A stretch of DNA of 64,000 bases from Lysobacter defluvii IMMIB APB-9 = DSM 18482 (GTDB lineage Bacteria; Pseudomonadota; Gammaproteobacteria; Xanthomonadales; Xanthomonadaceae). The number at the start of each line of letters is the position of its first letter. The stretch's first letter is position 1. The notes below the pieces were generated by a model that saw only the letters and a list, made by a program, of their open reading frames with translations, made no database searches and had not been told where the DNA came from. Position numbers and translations under genes: made by a program. The stretch is from NCBI RefSeq assembly GCF_000423325.1, contig NZ_AUHT01000011.1:1-64000 (forward strand), written 5' to 3'. Below, one piece after another: positions 39,411-47,754 of this stretch.

Positions 39411-40973
39411 ATGAAGGTACTGGCGTGCGATGGGATCCACGAGGACGGCCTGGCCCTGCTGCGCGGGGCGGGATGGGAGGTGGTCGTCTCCGATCCGATC
39501 AAAGAGCCGGCCGCGCTCGCGGCCGCGCTGGCCGACGTGGACGTGCTGCTGGTGCGCTCTGCGACCCGGGTGACCGCCGGGGCACTGGACGCCGCGGAGC
39601 GCCTGCGGGTGATCGGCCGCGCCGGAGCGGGGGTCGACACCATCGATGTCGAGGCGGCTACCGCGCGGGGCATCGCGGTAATGAACGCGCCCGACGGCAA
39701 TACGCTGGCGGCGGCCGAGCACGCGATCTCGCTCCTGTTCGCCCTGGCGCGGCACGTGCCGCGGGCGGATGCCGGGATGAAGGCGGGGCAGTGGCCCAAG
39801 GCCGGCCTGACCGGGTTCGAGCTGGAGGGCAAGAAGCTGGGCGTGATCGGCCTGGGGCGGATCGGGGGCACGGTGGCGCGCAAGGCGGTCGGCATCGGCA
39901 TGGAGGTTGCCGCGTTCGACCCGTTCCTGCCGCCCGGGGCCGCGGGGAAGGGCAGCGTCGAGCTGAAACCGCTCGATGAGCTGCTGGACTGGGCCGACAT
40001 CGTGACCCTGCACGTGCCGCGGACGAAGGAGACCACGCACCTGCTGTCGGAGGCGCGCATGCGCTCGATGAAACCCGGTGCCTACGTGGTCAACGCGGCC
40101 CGCGGCGGGCTGCTCGACGAGGAGGCGCTGCTGCGCCTGCTGGACGAGGGCCACCTGGCCGGCGCCGCGCTGGACACCTTCGCCACCGAGCCGCTGCCGG
40201 AGGACTCGCCGCTGCGCCGGCACCCCAAGCTCGTGCTGACTCCGCACCTGGGCGCCTCCACGGGCGAGGCGCAGCAGGCGGTCAGCACCATCCTGGCCCG
40301 GCAGGTCATCGACTTCATCCAGACCGGGGCCGTCGCAGGCTGCGTGAACCTGCCGCCGCTGACGGCGGAGGCGGCGCGCGAGGTCGGCCCGTGGATGCCG
40401 CTGATGTCGGCGCTGGGGCGGATGGCCGCGCGGCTGGTACCCGCGCCGACCCGGCTGCACGTCACCTACGCCGGCCGGACCGGGTCGCTGGACACCCGCC
40501 CGCTGACCCGGCTGCTGGTGGCCGCGCTGCTCGGGCCGGCATCCGGCCGGGTGACCCCGGTCAACGCGCTGACCGAAGCCGCGGCGCGTGGACTGCAGGT
40601 CGCGGAAACCGTCGGTGGAGACGGGGACGGATTCGAGCGCCTGCTGCGGGTCAGGGTGGAAGGCGGCGGTGCCACCCGCGAGATCGAGGCCACCCTTCAC
40701 CGCGGCCCGCGCGTGGTCCGGCTGGACGGGGTGGAGATCGAGTTCGACCCGCTGGCGCACGTACTGCTGATGCGCAACGAGGACCGTCCCGGCATCATCG
40801 GTGCGGTCGGGTCGAGCCTGGGTGCCTCGGGCATCAACATCATCAACTTCTCGCTCGGGGCGGGTGGGGATGGCGAGGCACGGGCCGCCATCACCGTAGA
40901 CCGCGAAGTCGGCGAGGCCGGGCTCGCCGCCGCCCGCCAGCTGCCCGGCGTGCTGTCCCTGAAAGCCCTCTGA
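39411..40973 (+). CDS. serA: D-3-phosphoglycerate dehydrogenase
   Basis: First enzyme of serine synthesis (520 residues), oxidising 3-phosphoglycerate to 3-phosphohydroxypyruvate with NAD. The NAD site is GVIGLGRIGG near residue 145, with NAARGGLLDEEAL and the catalytic-histidine segment TPHLGASTGEAQ near residue 278. The long form is indicated by an intervening domain (about 310-440) and a C-terminal ACT domain from LLMRNEDRPGIIGAVGSSL, which suggests serine feedback inhibition. The ATG at 39411 has the strong site CCGGAGGAG. The next gene, a histidine phosphatase, starts eight bases after the stop and may be functionally linked. Confidence 0.96.
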   Translation: MKVLACDGIHEDGLALLRGAGWEVVVSDPIKEPAALAAALADVDVLLVRSATRVTAGALDAAERLRVIGRAGAGVDTIDVEAATARGIAVMNAPDGNTLAAAEHAISLLFALARHVPRADAGMKAGQWPKAGLTGFELEGKKLGVIGLGRIGGTVARKAVGIGMEVAAFDPFLPPGAAGKGSVELKPLDELLDWADIVTLHVPRTKETTHLLSEARMRSMKPGAYVVNAARGGLLDEEALLRLLDEGHLAGAALDTFATEPLPEDSPLRRHPKLVLTPHLGASTGEAQQAVSTILARQVIDFIQTGAVAGCVNLPPLTAEAAREVGPWMPLMSALGRMAARLVPAPTRLHVTYAGRTGSLDTRPLTRLLVAALLGPASGRVTPVNALTEAAARGLQVAETVGGDGDGFERLLRVRVEGGGATREIEATLHRGPRVVRLDGVEIEFDPLAHVLLMRNEDRPGIIGAVGSSLGASGINIINFSLGAGGDGEARAAITVDREVGEAGLAAARQLPGVLSLKAL

Positions 40974-40981
40974 GGCGCGCG

Positions 40982-41623
40982 ATGAAGATCCTGCTTGCCC
41001 GCCACGGGGAAACCGCGTGGAACGCCGAAGGCCGCTACCAGGGCCAGTCCGACATCCCGCTGTCACCGGTCGGCGAGGCGCAGGCGCGCGCGCTGGGCGG
41101 CCGGCTGCGCGACGTGGCGATCGCCCGGGCGGTTGCATCGCCGCTGGCCCGCGCCCGCCGCACCGCCGAGCTGGCGCTGGGCGGGCGCGCCGGCCTGCTC
41201 TCCACGGACCCCGGGTTGCTGGAGATCGCGCACGGCAGCTGGGAGGGCCTGCTGGCAAGCGAGATCGGCGCCCGCGATCCGGACCGCCTGCGGGCCTGGC
41301 GCGAGACCCCGCACGAGGTGCTGATGCCGGGCGGCGAATCGCTGCAGCAGGTGTTCGACCGGGCCTGGGCGGCGCTGCTGCGCGCCGCCGACGGACTCGA
41401 TGCCGACGCGACGCTGCTGCTGGTGGCCCACGACGCGGTCAACCGGGTGCTGCTGTGCCACGTGCTCGGCATCCCGTTCGGCCGCCTGTGGAGCTTCCGC
41501 CAGGCGCCGACCACGCTGAACCTGCTGGAAGGCCCGGATCCGTCGCGCCTGGAGGTGGTGCGCCTCAACGATTGCAGCCACCACACGCCACTGTTCGGCG
41601 AGGCCGTGCATCGGGCGCTGTAA
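40982..41623 (+). CDS. Histidine phosphatase (phosphoglycerate mutase-like), possible phosphoserine phosphatase
   Basis: A 213-residue member of the histidine phosphatase branch. The phosphate pocket is visible: LLARHGETAWN with the nucleophile H8, SPLARARRTAE near residue 53, E88 in HGSWEG, and H150 in LLLVAHDAVNR. Neighbours suggest a role in serine synthesis, since it directly follows serA. Metal-independent phosphoserine phosphatases of this family are known in Hydrogenobacter and cyanobacteria. Alternatives are a cofactor-dependent phosphoglycerate mutase-like enzyme or alpha-ribazole phosphatase (no cobalamin genes nearby). The start ATG at 40982 gives the canonical KILLARHGE start. Confidence 0.85.
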   Translation: MKILLARHGETAWNAEGRYQGQSDIPLSPVGEAQARALGGRLRDVAIARAVASPLARARRTAELALGGRAGLLSTDPGLLEIAHGSWEGLLASEIGARDPDRLRAWRETPHEVLMPGGESLQQVFDRAWAALLRAADGLDADATLLLVAHDAVNRVLLCHVLGIPFGRLWSFRQAPTTLNLLEGPDPSRLEVVRLNDCSHHTPLFGEAVHRAL

Positions 41624-41662
41624 GCGCGGATCATTGTCCCAGCCCCCGACGCCGTGACCTGC

Positions 41663-42952
41663 ATGACCCTCGCCGAATGGCTCGAGTACATCGAGCGGCA
41701 GCATCTGAAATCGATCGACATGGGCCTGGAGCGCGTCCGCGAAGTGGCCGCGCGAATGGGGCTCGCCCGTCCGGCGGAGCGGGTGGTCACCGTGGGCGGG
41801 ACCAACGGCAAGGGCTCGACCGTCGCCTTCCTCGAGGCGATCGCGCGCGAAGCCGGCTGGCGGGTCGGCTGCTACACCTCGCCGCACCTGCTGGCCTACA
41901 ACGAGCGGGTGCGGATCGACGGCCACCAGGCGGGTGACCAGGAGCTGGTGGGGGCCTTCGAGGCGGTGGAGGCGGCGCGCGGCGACACTGCGCTGACCTA
42001 CTTCGAGTACGGCACGCTGGCGGCCCTGTGGCTGTTCGAGCGCGCCGGGCTCGACCTGGCGGTGCTGGAGGTCGGCCTCGGCGGACGCCTGGACGCGACC
42101 AACCTGGTCGATGCCGACGTCGCGGTGATCACCACCGTCGACCTGGACCACCAGGACTGGCTCGGCAGCGACCGCGAGGCGATCGGGCGCGAGAAGGCCG
42201 GCATCGCCCGTGCCTGGCGTCCGCTGGTGCTCGGTGACGACGATCCGCCCTCGAGCGTGCTTGGCCACGCCTACGCGATCGGTGCCTCGGCTGTGCGGAT
42301 CGGCTGCGACTTCTTTTTCGACGCCGCCCCCGGCGATGCGGCACCGGGACACTGGCGCTGGCGGGAGGTCGGCTACGAGGTGGACCTGCCCCGGCCGGGG
42401 CTGGAGGCGCCGACGCAACTGCGCAACGCGGCCGTGGCGATCGCCGCGCTGCGCGCGCTGGACTGGCCGGAAGGCAAGGCGATCAGCGACGCGGCACTCG
42501 CCCGTGGCGTGGCGGGGGCCCGGCTGGCGGGCCGCTTGCAGCGCTTCGCACTGGACGAGGTGGAAGTAGTGGTCGACGTCGGCCACAACCCGCAGGCGGC
42601 AACGGCGTTGGCGCAGTGGCTGGCCGGCAACCCGGTCCCGGGGCGTACCCGCGCCGTGTATGCGGCCCTTGCCGACAAGGACGCCGCAGGCGTGGTGGGC
42701 GCGCTCGCCGAAACGGTCGACGACTGGTACCTGGCCGGCCTGGAAGACGGGGGCGAGCGGGCCTGCGACGCCGCCACGCTGCTGTCGCGGCTCGCGGATA
42801 CGGCGGCCGCGAAGGCGAGCACGCACGCCGACGTCGCCGCGGCAGTGCAGGCGGCGAGGGCCGGCGCGGGGCCGGGCGACCGGATCCTGGTGTTCGGCTC
42901 GTTCCTGGCCGCCGCCGGGGCGCTGCGGCTGCTCCACTCTTCGGGCGGCTGA
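41663..42952 (+). CDS. folC: Bifunctional folylpolyglutamate synthase/dihydrofolate synthase
   Basis: FolC (429 residues from this start) adds glutamate to dihydropteroate and to folates, using ATP. The P-loop VTVGGTNGKGSTV is near residue 45, followed by CYTSPHLLAYNERVRIDG, LEVGLGGRLDATN and the C-terminal domain with VDVGHNPQAA. An in-frame GTG at 41654 would add three residues. The ATG is preferred, though no ribosome-binding site is clear. Gene order folC-dedD-cvpA-purF matches E. coli, supporting the assignment. accD, which usually precedes folC there, is replaced here by serA and the phosphatase. Confidence 0.95.
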   Translation: MTLAEWLEYIERQHLKSIDMGLERVREVAARMGLARPAERVVTVGGTNGKGSTVAFLEAIAREAGWRVGCYTSPHLLAYNERVRIDGHQAGDQELVGAFEAVEAARGDTALTYFEYGTLAALWLFERAGLDLAVLEVGLGGRLDATNLVDADVAVITTVDLDHQDWLGSDREAIGREKAGIARAWRPLVLGDDDPPSSVLGHAYAIGASAVRIGCDFFFDAAPGDAAPGHWRWREVGYEVDLPRPGLEAPTQLRNAAVAIAALRALDWPEGKAISDAALARGVAGARLAGRLQRFALDEVEVVVDVGHNPQAATALAQWLAGNPVPGRTRAVYAALADKDAAGVVGALAETVDDWYLAGLEDGGERACDAATLLSRLADTAAAKASTHADVAAAVQAARAGAGPGDRILVFGSFLAAAGALRLLHSSGG

Positions 42953-42993
42953 ACGCGCCGGTGCCGCGCGGCGGGCCGGTCCGGGCACCCGGC

Positions 42994-42999
42994 TATAAT
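42994..42999 (+). promoter_or_regulatory. Perfect TATAAT -10 box before dedD
   Basis: TATAAT stands alone in a very GC-rich spacer 30 bases before the SPOR-protein ATG. No -35 match was seen. It is the best -10 in the window and suggests that dedD-cvpA-purF can be transcribed apart from folC. Confidence 0.55.
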
Positions 43000-43028
43000 C
43001 GCCCGGCCTCCTCCCGCATCGAGCCCCG

Positions 43029-44018
43029 ATGGAACCTGCCCTGAAACAGCGCCTGGTCGGCGCCGCCGTGCTGGTAGCGCTCGCCGTCATCTTCCTGCCG
43101 ATGCTGATCAAGGGGCCCGCGCCGGAAAGCGGCGTGGGCGACGTGCCGCTGGAGGTGCCGCCGGCGCCGACCGGCGAGTTCGAGACCCGCGAATTGCCCC
43201 TGCTGCCCCCGCGTACGCCAGCGTCCGGTGCCGACGAGGCCACGGAGACCGCCGCAGCGGGCGCGCTGCCCACCGTGGATACGGCGGCCGAGCGCGAACG
43301 CGATGCCGCGGCCGACCCGGACGCCGCGGAGGCAGCGGACGGGCAGCCGGAGATGTTCCCGCCGCCGACCGCCGGCGGAGGATACGCGGTCACCTTCGGC
43401 AGCTACGCCAGCCAGGCCGACGCCCAGCGGGTGGTCGACGCCCTGGCGGGCTCGCAGCTGGCCGGCTACCAGGAGCCCGAGACCCGCGACGGCCGGACCC
43501 TGCACCGGGTGCTGATCGGGCCGTTCGACTCGCGCGCGACCGCCGAGGCCGCGCGCTTGCGCGCTGCGCACGTCCGGGACGATGTCGGCTCCCGGGTCCT
43601 CGTGCTCGATGCCAGCCCGGACGCAGCCGAGCTCGCCGAAGAGCCGGAAACACCCGCCGCCGCACCAGCGCAACCGGAGCGTCCTGTTGCCCGCGCCGAA
43701 CCCGAGCCCCAACCCGCGCCGGCGCCTCCGGCGCGGCAGCAGCCCGATCCTCCCGCCGCGCCCGAACCGGCGGCTGCGTCCGGGGTCGGCTTCGCCGTGC
43801 AGGTCGGCTCCTTCAGCAGCGAGGCCTCGGCGATCGCGCTGCGCGACCGCGCCCGCGCACAGGGGCTGAGTTCGTTCGTGGAGTCGGTCCAGACCGACAG
43901 CGGGCGGGTGCACCGGGTCAAGGTCGGGCCGGTCGCCGATCGCGCCGCCGCCGAGCAGCTCAAGGCCCAGGTGAAGGCACGGCTGCAGATGGACGGCCTG
44001 GTGCGCTCGCACCCGTGA
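43029..44018 (+). CDS. SPOR-domain protein, DedD-like, with two SPOR domains
   Basis: An inner-membrane protein (329 residues) with a short cytoplasmic start, one transmembrane segment (about residues 9-28, LVGAAVLVALAVIFLPMLI), and a proline/alanine-rich periplasmic linker. Two SPOR domains are visible. The first is at about 118-192 (YAVTFGSYASQADAQRVV to LHRVLIGPFDSRATAEAA) and the second at about 255-325 (FAVQVGSFSSEASAIALR to VHRVKVGPVADRAAAEQL). SPOR domains bind glycan strands lacking stem peptides at the division septum. E. coli DedD has one such domain. Position between folC and cvpA supports dedD orthology. Confidence 0.88.
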   Translation: MEPALKQRLVGAAVLVALAVIFLPMLIKGPAPESGVGDVPLEVPPAPTGEFETRELPLLPPRTPASGADEATETAAAGALPTVDTAAERERDAAADPDAAEAADGQPEMFPPPTAGGGYAVTFGSYASQADAQRVVDALAGSQLAGYQEPETRDGRTLHRVLIGPFDSRATAEAARLRAAHVRDDVGSRVLVLDASPDAAELAEEPETPAAAPAQPERPVARAEPEPQPAPAPPARQQPDPPAAPEPAAASGVGFAVQVGSFSSEASAIALRDRARAQGLSSFVESVQTDSGRVHRVKVGPVADRAAAEQLKAQVKARLQMDGLVRSHP

Positions 44019-44034
44019 TTTTCCGGGCGCCGCG

Positions 44035-44580
44035 ATGACCGCCATCGACCTGGTGCTGCTCGCGATCGTGGCCGTGTCGGCCCTGTTCGGGGCGTTCCGC
44101 GGCCTGATCGGCGTGCTGGCCTCGCTGGCGGCGTGGATCCTGGCCGGCTGGGCCGCGTTCCGCTTCGGCGGCGGGGTCGCCCTGCTGCTGGCGGGGGACG
44201 CGCAGCCCGGGGCGGCGCACCTGTTCGGCGGCTACGCGCTGGCCTTCATCGGCGTGCTGCTGGTCGTCGGCACCGCCGGCTGGCTGTTGCGCCGGCTAGT
44301 GCACGGCATCGGCCTGTCGGCGATGGACCGCTTCCTCGGCCTGCTGCTGGGGCTGGTGCGCGGGGTGCTGGTCGCCTGCGTGCTGGTGCTGTTGCTGGGC
44401 CTCAGCGAGCTCCCGCGGGAGCCGGCCTGGCAGCAGTCCCGGCTGCTGCCGCTTTTCATCCCCGGGGCCGAGTGGCTGGCCGGCCTGCTGCCGGACTGGG
44501 TCGCCGCCGAGCTGGACCTGTCCGGCCAGCGCAGCGGACCGGCGCTGATCGCCCCGCTCCCGGTGCCCCAGGGCACCTGA
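44035..44580 (+). CDS. cvpA: CvpA family membrane protein
   Basis: A 181-residue inner-membrane protein with four hydrophobic stretches. The family start MTAIDLVLLAIVAVSALFGAFRGLIG and the repeated LGLLLGLVRGVLVACVLV helix are typical. E. coli CvpA is named for a need in colicin V production and is linked to envelope stress tolerance; its biochemical role is unresolved. It sits between dedD and purF as in E. coli, with a 16-base spacer on the upstream side. Confidence 0.9.
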   Translation: MTAIDLVLLAIVAVSALFGAFRGLIGVLASLAAWILAGWAAFRFGGGVALLLAGDAQPGAAHLFGGYALAFIGVLLVVGTAGWLLRRLVHGIGLSAMDRFLGLLLGLVRGVLVACVLVLLLGLSELPREPAWQQSRLLPLFIPGAEWLAGLLPDWVAAELDLSGQRSGPALIAPLPVPQGT

Positions 44581-44617
44581 GTTTTCTCCTTTCCGCAACG
44601 AAGCAGGACACCACACC

Positions 44618-46090
44618 ATGTGCGGCATCATCGGAATCGTCGCCCGCCACGACGTCGCGGCGCAGCTCTACGACGGCCTCATGGTGCTCCAGCACCGTGG
44701 CCAGGATGCCGCCGGCATCGCCACCGCGGATGAGCGCAAGCTGCTCGTGCACAAGGGCAACGGGCTGGTCAGCGAGGTCTTCGACGCGGCCGCCATGCGC
44801 AAGCTGGTCGGGAGCATGGGCATCGGCCACTGCCGGTACCCCACCGCCGGCAGCGAGGGCCACGAGGAGGCGCAGCCGTTCTACGTCAACTCGCCGTACG
44901 GCATCGCGCTCGCGCACAACGGGAACCTGGTCAACACCGAGACGCTGCGGGCGGAGGTGTTCCAGCAGGACCGGCGCAACATCAACACCGAGTCGGACTC
45001 GGAGGTGCTGCTCAACGTCTTCGCCCACGAGCTCGACAACCAGCGCGAACTCGGGCCCGACGCGGCGCTGCGCGCGATGGAGAACGTCTACCGGCGCTGC
45101 ACCGGCGGCTTCGCCGCGGTGGCGATGGTGCTGGGGCTGGGCCTGGTCGCCTTCCGCGACCCCAACGGCATCCGCCCGCTGGTGCTCGGAAAGCGCAGCG
45201 GCCCGGACGGGGACGAGTGGGCGGTGGCGTCCGAATCGGTGGCGTTCGACCTGATCGGTTTCGAGCGCGTGCGCGACATCGCCCCCGGCGAGGCGGTCGT
45301 GGTCACCGGCGACGGCACGCTGCACGCCCGCCAGTGCGTGGAGCCGCGCGAGCACACCCCCTGCATCTTCGAGTACGTCTACCTGGCGCGCCCGGACTCG
45401 ATGATCGACGACGTGTCGGTGCACAAGGCGCGCATGCGCATGGGGCAGAAGCTCGGCGAGAAGATCCTGCGCCTGTTCCCCGACCATGACATCGACACCG
45501 TCATCCCGATCCCGGACTCCTCCCGCGATGCCGCGCTCGAGGTGGCCCACGTGTTGGGGGTGAAGTACCGGGAGGGCTTCGTCAAGAACCGCTACGTCGG
45601 CCGCACCTTCATCATGCCGGGGCAGGAACAGCGCACGAAGTCGGTGCGCCGCAAGCTCAACCCGATCCCGCTGGAGTTCCGCAACCGGGTGGTGCTGCTG
45701 GTGGACGACTCGATCGTGCGCGGCACCACCTCGCGGCAGATCGTGCAGATGGTCCGCGACGTGGGCGCGCGCAAGGTCTACCTGGCCTCGGCCGCGCCGC
45801 CGGTGCGCTACCCCAACATCTACGGCATCGACATGCCCGCGCCGGAGGAGTTCATCGCCCACGGCCGCAGCGAGGAGGAGATCCAGGAGCTGCTGGGGGT
45901 GGACTGGCTGGTCTACCAGGACCTGGCCGACCTGGAGGACTCGGTGACCAGCCCCAAGGGCGGGCCGACCCGCTTCGACTGCTCCTGCTTCAACGGCGAG
46001 TACGTCACCGGTCCGGGCGAGGACTACTTCGAGCGCATCCGCCAGCTGCGCTCGGATGCCGCCAAGTCCACCCGCCGCCAGCCCGCGTAG
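44618..46090 (+). CDS. purF: Amidophosphoribosyltransferase
   Basis: PurF (490 residues) makes 5-phosphoribosylamine from PRPP and glutamine, the committed step of purine synthesis. The N-terminal glutaminase is of the Ntn type: C2 after methionine removal in MCGIIGIVA, with HRGQDAAGI. The PRPP loop VVLLVDDSIVRGTTSRQ is near residue 358. The enzyme looks like the E. coli type (no cysteine propeptide). It follows cvpA by 37 bases. The DUF455 gene begins almost directly after its stop. Confidence 0.97.
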   Translation: MCGIIGIVARHDVAAQLYDGLMVLQHRGQDAAGIATADERKLLVHKGNGLVSEVFDAAAMRKLVGSMGIGHCRYPTAGSEGHEEAQPFYVNSPYGIALAHNGNLVNTETLRAEVFQQDRRNINTESDSEVLLNVFAHELDNQRELGPDAALRAMENVYRRCTGGFAAVAMVLGLGLVAFRDPNGIRPLVLGKRSGPDGDEWAVASESVAFDLIGFERVRDIAPGEAVVVTGDGTLHARQCVEPREHTPCIFEYVYLARPDSMIDDVSVHKARMRMGQKLGEKILRLFPDHDIDTVIPIPDSSRDAALEVAHVLGVKYREGFVKNRYVGRTFIMPGQEQRTKSVRRKLNPIPLEFRNRVVLLVDDSIVRGTTSRQIVQMVRDVGARKVYLASAAPPVRYPNIYGIDMPAPEEFIAHGRSEEEIQELLGVDWLVYQDLADLEDSVTSPKGGPTRFDCSCFNGEYVTGPGEDYFERIRQLRSDAAKSTRRQPA

Positions 46091-46122
46091 GCGTGGCTCC
46101 CGCCGACACCATCGACCGGGAC

Positions 46123-46938
46123 ATGCAAGGTTCCCTGATCCAGGCCGCCCATGCGTGCCTGGCCGCCGCCAGCGTGGAGGCCAAGCTCGAATCCACGTTC
46201 GCCGCGGCCGCCGCCTTCCGCCGCGGCGAACTGGTGGTGCCCGCCGACGCACCCGCACCGGAGCCGATCGGCATGCCCGGCCGGCCGGCGCGGCCGCGAC
46301 TGGTGCACCCGCGCGAGCTGCCCAGGCGTGGCCTAGGCAGCGAAGCGGGGCGCGCGGCCTTCATCCACGCCATCGCCCACATCGAGTTCAACGCCATCGA
46401 CCTGGCCTGGGACGCGGTCTACCGCTTCCGCGGCATGCCGGAGGAGTACTACGCCGACTGGGTGTCCTGCGCCGAGGACGAGGCGCGGCACTTCGGGATG
46501 CTGCAGGCGCGGCTGCAGGCCATGGGGCACGGCTACGGCGACTTCGACGCGCACAACGGCCTGTGGGAGATGGCCGAGAAGACCGCCCACGATGGCCTGG
46601 CCCGGATGGCGCTGGTGCCGCGGGTGCTGGAGGCGCGCGGGCTGGACGTCACCCCGGGGATGATCCGGCGCCTGCAGGACGTCGACGACGTGGAGACCGT
46701 GCGGATCCTTGAGGTGATCCTGCGCGAGGAGGTGGCCCACGTCGCCGCGGGCTCGCGCTGGTTCCGCTGGCACTGCGAGCGCGCCGGCGTCGAACCGCTG
46801 CCGACCTTCCGGCGGCTGCTCGCCGAGTACGCCCGCGCGGTACTGCACGGCCCGTTCAACCACGAAGCGCGCAGCCGCGCCGGGTTCGGCGAGGACGAGT
46901 TGCGGATGCTCGAAGAGGGGCTCGCCGCGGCAGGCTGA
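46123..46938 (+). CDS. DUF455 ferritin-like protein
   Basis: A 271-residue protein from this start, of the DUF455 family with a ferritin-like fold. Candidate diiron ligands appear in four helices: AIAHIEFNAIDLAWD, AEDEARHFGML (an ExxRH motif), and EVILREEVAHVAAGSRW (EExxH) are the clearest. IGMPGRPARPRLVHPRELPRRGLG is a conserved family start. A GTG at 46093 is in frame and would add ten residues; the ATG fits relatives better. The biochemical role is unknown, although some database entries wrongly call it rhamnosyltransferase. It is 32 bases from purF and convergent with lpxH. Confidence 0.82.
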   Translation: MQGSLIQAAHACLAAASVEAKLESTFAAAAAFRRGELVVPADAPAPEPIGMPGRPARPRLVHPRELPRRGLGSEAGRAAFIHAIAHIEFNAIDLAWDAVYRFRGMPEEYYADWVSCAEDEARHFGMLQARLQAMGHGYGDFDAHNGLWEMAEKTAHDGLARMALVPRVLEARGLDVTPGMIRRLQDVDDVETVRILEVILREEVAHVAAGSRWFRWHCERAGVEPLPTFRRLLAEYARAVLHGPFNHEARSRAGFGEDELRMLEEGLAAAG

Positions 46939-46945
46939 GCGCCGC

Positions 46946-47680
46946 TCAGGCCAGTGCCTCCAGGCGGCTCCCGCGGCGGTCGACCCGCAGCACCGACCCC
47001 TGCTCGTACCAGTCCCCCAGCACGATGCGCTGGCGACCACGGCCGTCCACCACCAGCTCGTGGACGGCGGGGCGGTGGGTGTGGCCGTGGATCATCAGGT
47101 CGACGCCATAGAGGGCGAAGGTGGCCGCGACCGCGCCCGGGGCGACGTCGGTGATCGTCTCCATCGTGCCCTGGCCCGCGAGGCCCTCCTGGTGCGCACG
47201 GCTCGCCTCGCGTGCCTTGCGCGCAAAGGCCAGCCGTGCCTCCAGCGGCTGCGCCAGGAACGCCGCCTGCCATGCCGGGTCGTGCGTCTGCGCGCGGAAC
47301 TGCTGGTAGGCGACGTCCCCGGTGCACAGCGTGTCGCCGTGCGAGAGCAGCGCCGGGCGCCCGTACAGCAGCACCACGCTCGGTTCGGCCAGCAGCGACA
47401 TGCCGGCGCGCGCGGCGTACTCGCGGCCGAGCAGGAAGTCGCGGTTGCCGTGGATGAAATACGTGGGCGTGCCGGCCGCGACCACCGCGCGCACGGACCC
47501 GGCCACCAGCGCGCCGGTATCCGACGGATCGTCATCGCCGACCCAGGCTTCGAAGAGGTCGCCGAGGATGTACAGCGCATCCGCGCCCCGGGCCTCCTCT
47601 TGCAGGAAACGGGCGAACAGCGCGGTGATGTGCGGGCGCTCCGGATCCAGGTGCAGGTCGGAGATGAAGAGGGTGGTCAT
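46946..47680 (-). CDS. lpxH: UDP-2,3-diacylglucosamine diphosphatase
   Basis: LpxH (244 residues) hydrolyses UDP-2,3-diacylglucosamine to lipid X and UMP in lipid A synthesis at the inner membrane. The dimanganese calcineurin-like site is complete: D8 and H10 in SDLHLD, D41 in [13 protein letters not shown]79 with RD in GNRDFL, SHGDTL near residue 113, and GHTHRPAVH near residue 198. The family start [11 protein letters not shown] fits the chosen ATG. It is divergent from gltX. Confidence 0.95.
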   Translation of the reverse strand: MTTLFISDLHLDPERPHITALFARFLQEEARGADALYILGDLFEAWVGDDDPSDTGALVAGSVRAVVAAGTPTYFIHGNRDFLLGREYAARAGMSLLAEPSVVLLYGRPALLSHGDTLCTGDVAYQQFRAQTHDPAWQAAFLAQPLEARLAFARKAREASRAHQEGLAGQGTMETITDVAPGAVAATFALYGVDLMIHGHTHRPAVHELVVDGRGRQRIVLGDWYEQGSVLRVDRRGSRLEALA

Positions 47681-47718
47681 CGCGCCATTGTAGGGCCCGG
47701 GCCCGCCGGGGCACGGGC

Positions 47719-47724
47719 TAGAAT
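47719..47724 (+). promoter_or_regulatory. TAGAAT -10 box before gltX
   Basis: TAGAAT occurs 31 bases before the gltX ATG in the lpxH/gltX divergent spacer. No -35 was identified. Confidence 0.5.
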
Positions 47725-47754
47725 GGCGCGCCCCCGCTGACCGAGCCTTCGCGC

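Noticed and set aside
37191-41258. A 1355-codon open frame on the minus strand opposite the S46 gene and serA
   Set aside because: It lies antisense to well-supported genes, has low-complexity Ala/Gly/Arg/His-rich translation and no domain. Such frames are expected in 70 % GC DNA from codon third-position bias.
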